Source: Streptomyces morookaense | GTDB lineage: Bacteria; Actinomycetota; Actinomycetes; Streptomycetales; Streptomycetaceae | DNA length: 54,942 nucleotides | Reading direction: 5' to 3' | NCBI RefSeq assembly: GCF_013030945.1 | Contig: NZ_JABBXF010000083.1 | Span: 1-54,942, forward strand | Shown here: piece by piece, positions 43,701-50,384 of the stretch | Layout: every line of letters begins with the position of its first letter | Position numbering within the stretch: the stretch's first letter is position 1 | Notes under the pieces: model-generated | What the model was told of the DNA's origin: nothing | Seen by the model: only the letters and a program-made list of their open reading frames with translations | Database searches by the model: none | Program-made: the position numbers and the translations under genes

Positions 43701-44001
43701 GAGCACGGCGACGCTGCTGGCGGCGCGGGCGTACGGTGCGGAGCGGGACCTGGGCACGCTGGAGGCGGGGAAGCTCGCGGATGCCACGGTGGTCGACGGC
43801 GACCCGTTCGACGACTTCGACGTGCTCGTGCGGACGCCGTCGGTGCTGCGCGGCGGAGTGCTGTACGAGCAGCGGGAGTTGGTCGGGGCGTACGAGCACG
43901 CGCTGGCACCGGCGGCGCAGCAGCCGCATCCGCACGGCGGCTGGGAGGCGGTGGGGCACCAGCTGCGCCGGGACTCGTGCTGCGACATGGAGCTGCACTG
44001 A
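40753..44001 (+). CDS. Tat-exported beta-propeller/amidohydrolase protein
   Basis: A 1082-residue exported enzyme. The start is TTG 40753, just after AGGAGG (40743-40748). A twin-arginine signal (SRRRFLQAAAGTAAVAG) is at about 16-32. Residues about 60-640 contain many PD40/TolB-type propeller blades, each with a W-S-P-D-G or similar turn (SWSPDGT, VWSPDGK, SWSRDGK, SWSPDGR, VWSPDGR). Residues about 650-1060 are an amidohydrolase domain with metal motif DAHTHPW, a lysine region (WDFVKSYV), SGSHLCTPG and the Asp in LGTDAPLVP. These fusions, related to imidazolonepropionase-like hydrolases, occur in many actinomycetes; the substrate is unknown. It is monocistronic, with a strong hairpin after its stop. 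Confidence 0.9.
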   Translation: MDTTGSTGTESSPLSRRRFLQAAAGTAAVAGAAAALPTDAVAAVTATPGTPGTTGTPTLSFTAATNGSASLAPSGDRLVAEVQNVLWSIPRKGGDAVAITPPDLEPTRPVHSPDGRLLAVCAYRGGGFHIWTLRPDGSGLHRLTDGPWDDRGPSWSPDGTRIAFASERAGDPVAGSPYRIWTVDVRSGALHQVTGLSGQEGPGQDGAWEDFDPVWSPDGKRLWFVRGRVAAPGGPLEAHTVASVPADGAGPVRTEHTDTTTAQLMTPALSPAGRLACLRTTPAPAATCTLVVDGEAVPLDGDVEPVPPRWISRDELLITVGGQFTVLRPSAPGTDRTTIPFAAELPVDRPRYKVKQYDFATSGVSRVRSVHLPALSPDARQVAFAALNALWVADISGGKATAAIRPRKIVQADPTRYILEPSWSRDGKSLIYADDRDGLLAVRRRDLASGTETVLAGGGRVHPALSPDGTRLACLDLSGNLIVRELAAGTERVLAAPMGAGGLPGRPSWSPDGRFVALCDRNRLNQRFREGYNLIRVVDTTTGTARLHAVAPHASVSDRYDSGPVWSPDGRSMAVIVESALWLLPVRPDGTPDGAPRQLTEEAADHPSWSADSRKILYLSAGRLRLLDTADGSVRTLPVGLDYRRPAPADTVVHAGRLWDGTGSAVREDVDLVIRNGRIAAVEPHRARRPAVRTVDASGQTVIPGLWDAHTHPWQYTYGGRQTALQLAYGITTAVSLGGFAYEQARIREAVAAGALAGPRLLATGELLDGPRVAYSMGRAHRTREGLHRSLSRATALDWDFVKSYVRAPGWIMEEAARFAHERLGVRSGSHLCTPGVQLGQDLTTHLQATQRLEFGHATTATGRSYEDLVDIYTARNMNFHMVATIFTSVPLVGSDPALAEDPRVTQLMPPWDVDLVRKTAGRAPTDAELGALGREVEVYRRVLAGGGIVALGTDAPLVPVGLSLHMGLRALHRYGLSPAQALSTATLLAARAYGAERDLGTLEAGKLADATVVDGDPFDDFDVLVRTPSVLRGGVLYEQRELVGAYEHALAPAAQQPHPHGGWEAVGHQLRRDSCCDMELH

Positions 44002-44015
44002 GGGATCCATGCAAA

Positions 44016-44046
44016 CCGCCCGCCTGCGGGATACGCAGGCGGGCGG
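44016..44046. terminator. Bidirectional hairpin terminator
   Basis: A perfect 13-bp stem (44016-44028 with 44034-44046) and a five-base loop lie between the convergent amidohydrolase and chitosanase genes. It can serve both. Confidence 0.85.
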
Positions 44047-44063
44047 CCGGGGACGTACATCCG

Positions 44064-44936
44064 TCACTCGTTGATCTCGTACGAGTCCCCGTACACCTTC
44101 CACTTCAGCGGCGGCTGCAGCTCGAAGTTGCCGTTGTCGAGGAAGACGCGCTGCTCGGTGTCGACGCGGCTGGTGTCGCTGTGCGCCTCCTCGTGCTTCA
44201 TGGCCGTCTTGCGGGCGTCGAGGAAGGCGTTGAGGTAGGTCTTCTCGTCGCCGCCCTGGGCCGGGGTCTTGGCCTTGGCCAGGGCGTGCTTGCGGATGTC
44301 GCCGAAGCTGTCCTTGCTGTTGCCGGGGCCGTGCATGACGATCGCGTCGTAGTAGACGAACTGGCCGAGCGTGCGCAGGCCGTCCTTCCTGGCCTGGTCG
44401 ACGGCGGGGTTGAAGTAGACCCGGTCGCGTTCGGCCTCCTGACAGTCCCGGAAGGTCTCGTCCTCCAGGGCGGCCTTCTTCCAGGCGGCCTTGTAGGCGC
44501 TGCCCAGACCGGAGGTGGAGTCGCTGCCGTTGACCTTGCGCAGGGCGGGAAGGTACTTGGCGAGCAGGTTGTCGGGCTTCTGCTTGGTGTAGCGCTCGAC
44601 GAGTTCGAGCATGTCACCGGTGCCCGAGGTGAAGCCGATGATGCCGCCGGTGAAGCCGCGGCCGTCCTTGATGTCGTCGATGTACTTGAACTGGTCCCGC
44701 CACTTGAGCGAGGAGTTCTCCGCGCTGGACACCAGCTGCATGGCGATGTCCTTCTTGTGCGGGTCGTCGAGCCCGGCACCCTGGGCGCGTATCAGGGCGG
44801 TGGCGGAGGCGTCCTGGAGCCCGTGCTCCGCCGCGACCGCCTGGCCCACGCCGCCGAGGGCGAGGGAGGCGGGGAGGACGACGGCAGCACCGAACAGGGC
44901 GATGGGGGTGGTCTTCTTCCACGTGCTCGCGAGCAT
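44064..44936 (-). CDS. csn: Chitosanase, glycoside hydrolase family 46
   Basis: A 290-residue secreted endo-chitosanase. It has a signal peptide (about 1-36, ending QAVAA) and a GH46 domain with the catalytic acid Glu73 in SSAENSS and Asp91 in DDIKDGRGFTGG. These are 18 residues apart, as are Glu22/Asp40 in the mature Streptomyces sp. N174 enzyme. IIGFTSGTGDMLELV and the YYDAIVMHGPG segment are further family marks. It cleaves partly acetylated glucosamine polymers outside the cell. It has its own promoter region with a perfect 19-bp palindrome 35 bases before the ATG, the probable operator of a CsnR-like ROK repressor. Confidence 0.95.
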   Translation of the reverse strand: MLASTWKKTTPIALFGAAVVLPASLALGGVGQAVAAEHGLQDASATALIRAQGAGLDDPHKKDIAMQLVSSAENSSLKWRDQFKYIDDIKDGRGFTGGIIGFTSGTGDMLELVERYTKQKPDNLLAKYLPALRKVNGSDSTSGLGSAYKAAWKKAALEDETFRDCQEAERDRVYFNPAVDQARKDGLRTLGQFVYYDAIVMHGPGNSKDSFGDIRKHALAKAKTPAQGGDEKTYLNAFLDARKTAMKHEEAHSDTSRVDTEQRVFLDNGNFELQPPLKWKVYGDSYEINE

Positions 44937-44970
44937 GCGGATCTCCGTTTCCCGGTGGCTTGTCAGGAAA

Positions 44971-44989
44971 GTTAGGAAAGTTTCCTAAC
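44971..44989. promoter_or_regulatory. Perfect 19-bp palindrome before the chitosanase gene
   Basis: GTTAGGAAAGTTTCCTAAC has nine-base arms around a central G, with a partial extra copy (CAGGAAAG) just to its left. It is unusually AT-rich for this genome. From general knowledge, CsnR-type ROK repressors of Streptomyces chitosanase genes recognise a GAAAGTTTC core, which is present here. Confidence 0.75.
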
Positions 44990-45030
44990 TACTGCCGGGC
45001 ATTGAAACGGAAGGCCTGCTTGCGTGACAA

Positions 45031-45076
45031 GGGGTGTCAGGAGTTACCCATGAGAACGCGCCACTCCCGACACCCC
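45031..45076 (-). terminator. Probable terminator after the lactamase-fold gene
   Basis: GGGGTGTCAGGAG (45031-45043) pairs with CTCCCGACACCCC (45064-45076), one mismatch in 13, with a 20-base loop, shortly after the stop of the metallo-beta-lactamase-fold gene. The arms are long enough for termination, but the loop is large. Confidence 0.5.
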
Positions 45077-45090
45077 TCCCAAGTCCCGCC

Positions 45091-46266
45091 CTACGCCTGG
45101 AGAACGACCTCGGCCTCGCCCGTCGTGGGCACGGCGAGCGGGGCCCACCCGCCCTCCGGCGGAACCGCCGCCGCACGCCACCACGCCTGCAGCGGCAGCC
45201 CGTTGACCGGCTCGAACGGCTCCCCGGGCCGCGGCACGGCCACCCGCGCCCCCCTGCGCCGGGCGGCGGCCACGGTCCCCTCGGCCGGCTCCTCCCAGGG
45301 ATGCGGGGCGAGGTTGAACGTCCCCCAGTGGATGGGCAGCAGCACGCCCGCCTCCGGGGCGCCGCGTTGCAGGTCGGCGTGGGCGCGGACGCCCTCCTCG
45401 GGCGTCATGTGGATGTCCGGCCAGAATTCGCTGTACGCACCGATCTGCACCATCGTGGCGTCGAACGGCCCGAACTCGGTGCCGATGTCCGCGAAGCCGG
45501 GGAAGTAGCCGGTGTCGCCGCTGTGGAAGATGCGGTGTTCCGGGCCGGCCACGACCCATGAAGCCCACAGCGTGTGCTGGGTGTTGCGCAGGGCGCGGCC
45601 GCAGAAGTGGCGGGCGGGGGTGGCGGTGAAGGTGAGGGTGCCGATGCGGGTCGACTCGTGCCAGTCGAGTTCGGTGATGCGGTCGGACGGGACGCCCCAG
45701 TGCTCCAGGTGTGCGCCGACGCCGAGCGGGACGACGAAGGCGGCGCCGGTGCGGGCCAGGGCGCGGACCGTCGGCATGTCCAGGTGGTCGTAGTGGTCGT
45801 GGGAGATCACCACCGCGTCCAGCGGGCCCGTCTCGGCCAGCGGTACCGGCACCGGGTGCAGCCGGCGGGGGCCTGCGAAGGCGAAGGGTGAGCAGCGCTC
45901 GGACCACACCGGGTCGAACAGCACGCGGCCCCCGTCGATCTCGGCCAGCACGCTGGAGTGGCCCATCCAGGTCAGCCGCAGGCCGGAGGCGGCGGGCACC
46001 GCCAGGTCGGCGACGGTCGTGGGGTGGACGGGCACGGCGTGCGCCGGGGCCCGGCGGACGCGCTCCTCCTTGCGGAAGTAGGTGGGCAGGAAGGCGAGCA
46101 TCGAGCGCGACGACGGCCGGGCCGCCCCGGCCGGGTTGGTGAACACCCCGTCCGCGAAGTGCGGCGACCGCCGGATGCGCGCCATCCGCTCCCCCGCCGG
46201 ATCCGCCCCGAAGGCGGCCGGGCGCAGGGCGTCGAGCGGTGAACGGGGCGGGCGGGAGCCGGTCAC
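45091..46266 (-). CDS. Metallo-beta-lactamase-fold hydrolase, NAPE-PLD/RomA-like
   Basis: A 391-residue metal-dependent hydrolase. LTWMGHSSVLAEIDG and LFDPVWSERCSPF (about 98-130) are the front marks of the NAPE-PLD/UlaG/RomA branch. The metal motif HDHYDHLD is at 156-163, then ARHFCGR, HSGDTGYF and a late IHWGTF. GTG 46266 follows GGAGG with a 4-base gap. The family includes N-acyl-phosphatidylethanolamine phospholipase D and lactonases; the bacterial members are mostly unassigned. The AlkB gene precedes it by 29 bases on the same strand, so the two share a transcript. Confidence 0.88.
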   Translation of the reverse strand: MTGSRPPRSPLDALRPAAFGADPAGERMARIRRSPHFADGVFTNPAGAARPSSRSMLAFLPTYFRKEERVRRAPAHAVPVHPTTVADLAVPAASGLRLTWMGHSSVLAEIDGGRVLFDPVWSERCSPFAFAGPRRLHPVPVPLAETGPLDAVVISHDHYDHLDMPTVRALARTGAAFVVPLGVGAHLEHWGVPSDRITELDWHESTRIGTLTFTATPARHFCGRALRNTQHTLWASWVVAGPEHRIFHSGDTGYFPGFADIGTEFGPFDATMVQIGAYSEFWPDIHMTPEEGVRAHADLQRGAPEAGVLLPIHWGTFNLAPHPWEEPAEGTVAAARRRGARVAVPRPGEPFEPVNGLPLQAWWRAAAVPPEGGWAPLAVPTTGEAEVVLQA

Positions 46267-46295
46267 GGCACCTCCAGGAAGGGGCGGAAGGCAGG

Positions 46296-46964
46296 TCACC
46301 CCATTATCAGGCCGCTCACCCGCAGGGTGACGTTCAGCCGCCCGTCGAGGCCGAGGGCGGGCGGGGCCGTGCCGGGGAAGGTGCGGGGAACGCCGTGGTG
46401 GGCGAGCCGGGACGGGCCGCCGAACACGAACAGGTCGCCGCTGCGCAGCTCCACGTCCGTCCAGGGGCGGCCGCGGTCGCTCACGTTCCCGAACCGGAAC
46501 ACGCAGGCGTCGCCGAGGCTGAGGGAGACCACGGGGGCACCGGACTTCTCGTCGCTGTCGCGGTGCATGCCCATCCTGGCCTTGCCGTCGTAGAAGTTCA
46601 CGAGTGCGATGTCGTAGGGCTCGGTGCCCTGCTCCTGCCCGTACGCATCCCCGTACGCGTCGGCCACGGCGTCCCGGGCCAGCTCGCCGAGCCATTCCGG
46701 GAACGGCTTCACGGGCGCACCGTCGCCGTCGACGACGGTGCGGGCGTAGCCGTAGGGGAACCAGTGCCAGCCCAGGCACACCGAGCGCACCGACATCTCG
46801 CCGCCGGCGGGCATGCGCACCGTGCGCAGGCCGGCGGGCGGCGCGGCCCACGCGCGGCAGGCGTCCAGCAGGCGGCGCTGGGCGGACATGTCCAGCCAGC
46901 CGGGGACGTGCACGGCCCCCGGCGCGACCTCGGCCCGGGGCCGCGGGAACAGTTCACCGTCCAT
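46296..46964 (-). CDS. alkB: AlkB-like 2-oxoglutarate/Fe(II) dioxygenase, DNA alkylation repair
   Basis: A 222-residue AlkB-family dioxygenase. It has iron ligands His134 and Asp136 in MHRDSDE and His190 in LAHHGVPR, and the 2-oxoglutarate-binding arginines in RLNVTLR (209-215). The nucleotide-recognition region includes WHWFPYGYA, and NFYDGKARMGMHRD matches NxYxxGxxMxxHxD. The enzyme removes methyl groups from N1-methyladenine and N3-methylcytosine in DNA or RNA by oxidation. It starts at ATG 46964, divergent from the carboxymuconolactone-decarboxylase-family gene. No Ada box or regulator is evident. Confidence 0.92.
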   Translation of the reverse strand: MDGELFPRPRAEVAPGAVHVPGWLDMSAQRRLLDACRAWAAPPAGLRTVRMPAGGEMSVRSVCLGWHWFPYGYARTVVDGDGAPVKPFPEWLGELARDAVADAYGDAYGQEQGTEPYDIALVNFYDGKARMGMHRDSDEKSGAPVVSLSLGDACVFRFGNVSDRGRPWTDVELRSGDLFVFGGPSRLAHHGVPRTFPGTAPPALGLDGRLNVTLRVSGLIMG

Positions 46965-47060
46965 GCGGCCAGCGTAGGACTCGGGGATGTCACACCCCGG
47001 GCCGGCCCGTCCGTCGTACCCACAGCGCACACACCACACACCGCCAAGGAGGCACCGGAC

Positions 47061-47624
47061 ATGGCCCGTATCCCCCTCGATCTTCCCTCCACTCCCCTCA
47101 ACCGCGTCCTGCGCTGGTACAGCCGGCGCACCTACGGCAAGGTCCTCGACCCGCTGATGGCGTACGCGCGCCACCGCAGGGTCCTCTTCGCCGCCTCCCG
47201 CTTCGAGCTGTCGCTGGCCCGCTGGAACAAGCTCGACCCGGGGCTGAAGGATCTCGCCGTGCTGGCGTCGGCGGTGGCCATCGGCTGCTCCTGGTGCACG
47301 GACTTCGGCTACTGGGCGAGCCGCAATCACGGCGTCCCCCACGAGAAACTGCAGGACGTGCCGCGCTGGCGCGACAGCGACGTCTACACGCCGCTGGAGC
47401 GCGACGTCCTGGAGTACGCCGAGGCCATGTCCGCCACCCCGCCCGCCGTCGGGGACGGGCTGGTGGAGCGGCTGCGCGGGCGGCTCGGGGACGCGGCGCT
47501 CGTGGAGCTGACCATGATGGTGGCGGTGGAGAACCAGCGCTCGCGCTTCAACTCGGCGCTGGGGCTGAGCACGCAGGGATTCAAGGACAGCTGCGACATC
47601 CCCGCGCGCCCGCTCAGGCCTTGA
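47061..47624 (+). CDS. Carboxymuconolactone decarboxylase/AhpD-family protein
   Basis: A 187-residue all-helical protein of the carboxymuconolactone decarboxylase/AhpD family. It has the redox pair Cys76 and Cys79 in GCSWCTDF, followed by GYWASRNHG. A CxxC plus distal His usually indicates peroxidase-type activity like AhpD rather than decarboxylation. ATG 47061 follows AAGGAGG with an 8-base spacer. Its last 11 bases overlap the end of the convergent methyltransferase gene. Confidence 0.88.
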   Translation: MARIPLDLPSTPLNRVLRWYSRRTYGKVLDPLMAYARHRRVLFAASRFELSLARWNKLDPGLKDLAVLASAVAIGCSWCTDFGYWASRNHGVPHEKLQDVPRWRDSDVYTPLERDVLEYAEAMSATPPAVGDGLVERLRGRLGDAALVELTMMVAVENQRSRFNSALGLSTQGFKDSCDIPARPLRP

Positions 47625-48501
47625 CCCCCACGCCCCCGTAGAAAATGGTGCTGTTGAGCTCCTCCGCACCGGGCACCGGACCGTCAGGGCGCCACAACGG
47701 CACCCGGACCAGGCCCGGTTCGAGGAGCGCGAACTCCCCGAAGAGCGGCTCGACTTCGGCGCGCCCGCGCAGGGTGAGCGCGGCGGTGGCGTTCTTGTAG
47801 ACGTTCACGACGCCGTCCCGCGCCGCCGTGTCCACCCGCCCCGGCTCGTACCCCTCATAGGGCTCCTCCGTGGCGTGCGACAGGACGAGCCGGCTGCCCG
47901 CGGGGAATGCGGCGCCGAGGGTGGCGACGATGCCGGCCGGGTCCTCCTCGTCCTTGACGAAGTGCAGGACGGCGACGAGCAGCAGCGCCACCGGCTCGGA
48001 GAAGTCGATCAGTTCGCGGACGACCGGGTGCTGCAGGATCGTTTCGGGCTCGCGGACGTCCGCGAGAGCGAACCCCGCATTGCCCGCATTGCCCGCGTCG
48101 GTCAGCTTGGCCCCGGCATGGGTGGCCACGATCGGGTCGTTGTCGACATAGGCGACGCGGACGCCCTCCGCCACCTCCCGTGCCACCTCGTGGGTGTTGG
48201 GGGACGTGGGGATCCCGGTGCCGATGTCGATGATCTGGCGGATGCCGCCGCGCACCGCGTCCCGCACGGCCCGCTGCATGAAGGCCCGGTTGGCGCGGGC
48301 GGAGAGCCTCACCTGCGGGTGGGCCTCGATGACGCGCTCGGCGGCGATGCGGTCGACCTCGTAGTTGTCCCAGCCGTCGAGGTAGTAGTCGTACATCCGG
48401 GCCGGGTGCGGTCTGCTGGTGTCGATCTCCGTGACGGGGAAGCCCAGTTCGGTCACCCCCGGGCCGTAGTCGCCCAGGCCCTCCACGCCGTGCTCGGTCA
48501 T
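47614..48501 (-). CDS. SAM-dependent methyltransferase, DUF574 family
   Basis: A 295-residue protein of the actinomycete DUF574 family, predicted SAM methyltransferases. Seen are RPHPARMYDYYLDGWDNYEVD, the SAM loop IDIGTGIPTSPNTHEVA, the acidic strand end VAYVDNDPI and VLHFVKDEEDP. A 9-base tandem repeat near 48077-48094 encodes AGNAGNAG and may vary in length. Its ATG overlaps the DUF397 stop (ATGA). DUF574, DUF397, XRE and HATPase genes recur together in Streptomyces. What is methylated is unknown. Confidence 0.88.
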   Translation of the reverse strand: MTEHGVEGLGDYGPGVTELGFPVTEIDTSRPHPARMYDYYLDGWDNYEVDRIAAERVIEAHPQVRLSARANRAFMQRAVRDAVRGGIRQIIDIGTGIPTSPNTHEVAREVAEGVRVAYVDNDPIVATHAGAKLTDAGNAGNAGFALADVREPETILQHPVVRELIDFSEPVALLLVAVLHFVKDEEDPAGIVATLGAAFPAGSRLVLSHATEEPYEGYEPGRVDTAARDGVVNVYKNATAALTLRGRAEVEPLFGEFALLEPGLVRVPLWRPDGPVPGAEELNSTIFYGGVGVKA

Positions 48502-48764
48502 GCCGGGCTCCCTTGCGGTGTACCGGCGAGCAGGAAGTCGGCCTGGCCGGCCTTCGCCCCCCGGATGAAGGTCTCCATCTCGTGACGGGTGTAGATCAGG
48601 GCGGGCCCTTCGGGGTCCGTCGACTGTCTCAGGGCCACCCTGCCGTCCACCAGCCGCATCGCCTCGACGCAGCTGCCCCCGTTGCCGCCGCTCCACGGCT
48701 TGCTCCAGCCCTCGGTGCCGAGGTCGGCGGCAGGCATGCCGTTGTAGACGCGGTCCGGATCCAT
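48498..48764 (-). CDS. DUF397 domain protein
   Basis: An 88-residue DUF397 protein. The family marks are WSKPWSGGNGGSCVEAM and VALRQSTDPEGPALIYTRHEMETFI. DUF397 proteins are nearly always encoded beside XRE/DUF5753 regulators and are thought to bind or inhibit them, a toxin-antitoxin-like or anti-regulator partnership that includes BldB-related proteins. It lies 3 bases after the XRE stop and overlaps the methyltransferase start. Confidence 0.9.
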   Translation of the reverse strand: MDPDRVYNGMPAADLGTEGWSKPWSGGNGGSCVEAMRLVDGRVALRQSTDPEGPALIYTRHEMETFIRGAKAGQADFLLAGTPQGSPA

Positions 48765-48767
48765 GGT

Positions 48768-49634
48768 TCAGATCTCCTTACGAATGCCACCCAGGATGGC
48801 CTTGGTGGTGTGGGGCGGCGCGGCCTGCGCGCACATCCGGTCCAGTGCCTCCAGGAAGGCCGAGACATCCTCGCGCTGGTCGAAGTACGAGGCACCGACG
48901 AGGTTTTCGGCGCAGGCGATGTCCGGGAGCTCCTGGATCGGGAACCGGAAGATGTGGAAGGGCCCGTACATCGCCGGATGCGGCCCGGCGGCGAAGGGCA
49001 TGATCTGCAGCCGTACGGCGGGCAGTTCGGTGGCCTCGATCAGGCGGTCGACCTGGGCGCGCATGACGTCCGGGCCGCCGATGGGGCGGCGCAGCACGGT
49101 CTCGTCCATGACGACCCACAGCAGCGGCGCCTTCTCCCGGAGGAGCAGGCCCTGGCGCTCGCGGCGGACGGCCACGGCGCGCTCGACGTCGGCGTCGGGG
49201 GCATGCGGCATGCCGGCGCGGAGCACGGCGCGGGCGTAGTCCTCGGTCTGCAACAGGCCGGGCACGTAATGCGGTTCGTACGCCCGGATGAGATTGGCCT
49301 CTCCCTCCAAGGAGACGAAAGCGCTGAACCACTCGGGCAGGACATCGCGGAAACGGTGCCACCAGCCGGGGCGGTTGGCCTCGCGGGCGAGGGCGACGAA
49401 GCCCTCGACCTCCTCCCGGTCCGTGATCCCGTACAGGCCGAGAAGCTTCTCGACATAGGGGATCTTCAGCCCGACCTCGGCCTTTTCCATTCTGCGGACC
49501 GTGGCGTGGGTGACGTCGAGGGCACGGCCCGCCTCCTCGAAGGAGAGTCCGGCCTTTTCGCGCAGCTCCTGCAGCCGCTTGCCGAGGACGACCCGCAGGA
49601 CGGTCGGCGCGCCTGCAGCACGCGACTCCGCCAC
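48768..49634 (-). CDS. XRE-family regulator with DUF5753 domain
   Basis: A 288-residue regulator with an N-terminal helix-turn-helix (LGKRLQELREKAGLSFEEA, then DVTHATVRRMEKAEVGLKI) and a C-terminal DUF5753 domain (EPHYVPGLLQTEDYARAVL, RQGLL, then PFAAGPHPAMYGPFHIFRF). GTG 49634 follows GGAGGGGG. The DUF5753 part probably receives a ligand or the partner DUF397 protein. It is divergent from the HATPase gene. An ATTCTG/CAGATT inverted repeat in the space between may be its operator. Confidence 0.9.
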   Translation of the reverse strand: MAESRAAGAPTVLRVVLGKRLQELREKAGLSFEEAGRALDVTHATVRRMEKAEVGLKIPYVEKLLGLYGITDREEVEGFVALAREANRPGWWHRFRDVLPEWFSAFVSLEGEANLIRAYEPHYVPGLLQTEDYARAVLRAGMPHAPDADVERAVAVRRERQGLLLREKAPLLWVVMDETVLRRPIGGPDVMRAQVDRLIEATELPAVRLQIMPFAAGPHPAMYGPFHIFRFPIQELPDIACAENLVGASYFDQREDVSAFLEALDRMCAQAAPPHTTKAILGGIRKEI

Positions 49635-49711
49635 TGTCCACCCCCTCCAACTGCCGTCATATGCCAGCAGTCTGCCACGCGGCCGCCCGGAGTCGACAGA
49701 CTGTCTTTGCG

Positions 49712-49730
49712 ATTCTGCAATTTACAGATT
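49712..49730. promoter_or_regulatory. Inverted repeat between the XRE and ATPase genes
   Basis: ATTCTG (49712-49717) and CAGATT (49725-49730) face each other across seven AT-rich bases. The core TCTG/CAGA is exact and the outer bases partly match. It sits 14 bases before the ATPase ATG and could be the XRE operator. Confidence 0.4.
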
Positions 49731-49744
49731 GAACCTTGCCACAG

Positions 49745-50227
49745 ATGACACGCATCGCACATAGTTACGGAGTGGCCCCCTCCCCTGACGCACCCTTGCT
49801 CGGGCGCCGCGGCAGCTCCCTTGCCGGCCGCCTGCAGGACGCATTCCACTTTCCGGCCCTCAACACCTCGGTGGCGGAGGCGCGACGACGCGTCCTCGCC
49901 CGGCTGCAGGAGTGGGGCATCGACGAAATGGCGTGCGACGACGCCCAATTGGTGGTGTCGGAGCTGTTCACCAACGCCGTGCGGCACACCGACAGCGACA
50001 AGGTCGGCTGTCAGCTGCGGGTCAGCGGCGCGGCGCTGCGCATAGAGGTCACGGACCAGGGGCACGCCCCGACCGAGCCGAGGATGCGGTGCAGCGGGAC
50101 GGACGAGGAGAGCGGGCGCGGGCTGCTGCTGGTGGGCGCGCTGTCACAGGCCTGGGGGGTCCGGCCGGACGACAGCGGCCGGGGCCGCGTCGTCTGGGCC
50201 GACCTGCCGCACCGGTGCGCCCCGTAG
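49745..50227 (+). CDS. HATPase (anti-sigma-factor-like) regulatory kinase
   Basis: A 160-residue protein with only a GHKL ATPase fold of the RsbW/SpoIIAB type: N-box SELFTNAVRHTDSD, G1 box DQGHAPTEP and G2 box GRGLLLVGAL. Such proteins bind sigma factors or phosphorylate anti-anti-sigma proteins; in Streptomyces many copies accompany XRE/DUF397 sets with no known target. ATG 49745 starts inside the divergent promoter region. A TTG at 49736 is a less likely start. The stop lies at the edge of a large inverted repeat. Confidence 0.85.
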   Translation: MTRIAHSYGVAPSPDAPLLGRRGSSLAGRLQDAFHFPALNTSVAEARRRVLARLQEWGIDEMACDDAQLVVSELFTNAVRHTDSDKVGCQLRVSGAALRIEVTDQGHAPTEPRMRCSGTDEESGRGLLLVGALSQAWGVRPDDSGRGRVVWADLPHRCAP

Positions 50228-50353
50228 GGGCGCGGGGAACTGCGCGCTCAGCCACCGTCGGCCTGCAGTCGACCACCACCCGGGATCCGGGGCGAAGCCC
50301 CGGGACTTCGACTGCGGGCGCGTCGTGGCTGGTCGCGCAGTTCCCCGCACCCC
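50227..50353. repeat. Large Streptomyces-type inverted repeat
   Basis: A 29-base arm (50227-50255, containing GCGGGGAACTGCGCG) and its inverted copy (50325-50353, containing CGCGCAGTTCCCCGC) differ at three positions and enclose about 70 bases that themselves form a smaller GC hairpin (GGGGCGAAGCCCC, 50289-50301). This GGGGAACTGCGCG element occurs repeatedly between genes in Streptomyces genomes. Here it lies between convergent genes and may terminate both. Confidence 0.8.
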
Positions 50354-50384
50354 TTACGGGGCACGACTTACGGGGCACGACGAT

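Noticed and set aside
48077..48094. Tandem 9-base repeat in the DUF574 gene as a phase-variation site
   Set aside because: The unit is a multiple of three and only about two copies are present, so length changes would not switch the gene.
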